Both the position numbers and the translations under genes were made by a program. From assembly GCA_018659505.1 (NCBI GenBank), contig JABJMI010000947.1, forward strand, positions 1 through 6,481: a stretch of DNA of 6,481 bases, written 5' to 3'. Positions 6,465 through 6,481 of this stretch are shown here, piece after piece. Position 1 is the stretch's first letter. Each line of letters opens with the position of its first letter. The stretch comes from Planctomicrobium sp. (GTDB lineage: Bacteria; Planctomycetota; Planctomycetia; Planctomycetales; Planctomycetaceae). The notes under the pieces are model-generated. The model ran no database searches and had not been told where the DNA came from. It was given only the letters and a program-made list of their open reading frames with translations.

Positions 6465-6481
6465 GAATCAGTCTTTGAAAA

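Overview
The window looks like chromosomal DNA from a planctomycete, probably of the Gimesia/Rubinisphaera/Thalassoglobus type. The strongest sign is a secreted protein that joins a planctomycete-type cytochrome c domain (CAGCH, later QMPP) to a WD40 propeller and PPC/Ig-like modules, an architecture I know almost only from that phylum. Moderate GC, weak Shine-Dalgarno sequences and palindromic intergenic repeats (CCACGAA and AATCCGCG types) fit. The genus is inference.

Layout. The left edge (1-206, + strand) holds the last 67 codons of sufD, the end of a Suf iron-sulfur assembly operon lying outside the window. A 447-bp gap (207-653) separates it from a convergent minus-strand block. The gap has no convincing gene but holds several repeat-like sequences. 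The minus-strand block reads right to left: an Rrf2-family regulator (6464-5991), 97 bp (76 bp if the alternative start is used), the cytochrome-WD40-PPC protein (5893-3050), 323 bp with another palindromic repeat, and ftsH (2726-654).

How the genes may work together. The Rrf2 protein keeps two of the three IscR cluster cysteines and the histidine, so it may sense Fe-S status or redox state, and a suf operon lies about 6 kb away. Whether it controls suf, the cytochrome gene or something else cannot be seen here. FtsH is a complete inner-membrane AAA+ zinc protease with all catalytic motifs and acts in general membrane protein quality control. The cytochrome-WD40 protein should act outside the cytoplasmic membrane. 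Its usual planctomycete partners (DUF1549/DUF1553/DUF1501 proteins) are absent from this window.

I found no tRNA, rRNA, CRISPR array, transposase gene or clear new system. The points most worth following up are the altered ligand set of the Rrf2 protein, the modular cytochrome-propeller protein with a PPC domain that appears split by an insert, and the dispersed-looking intergenic palindromes, one pair of which brackets about 200 bp like a small non-autonomous element.
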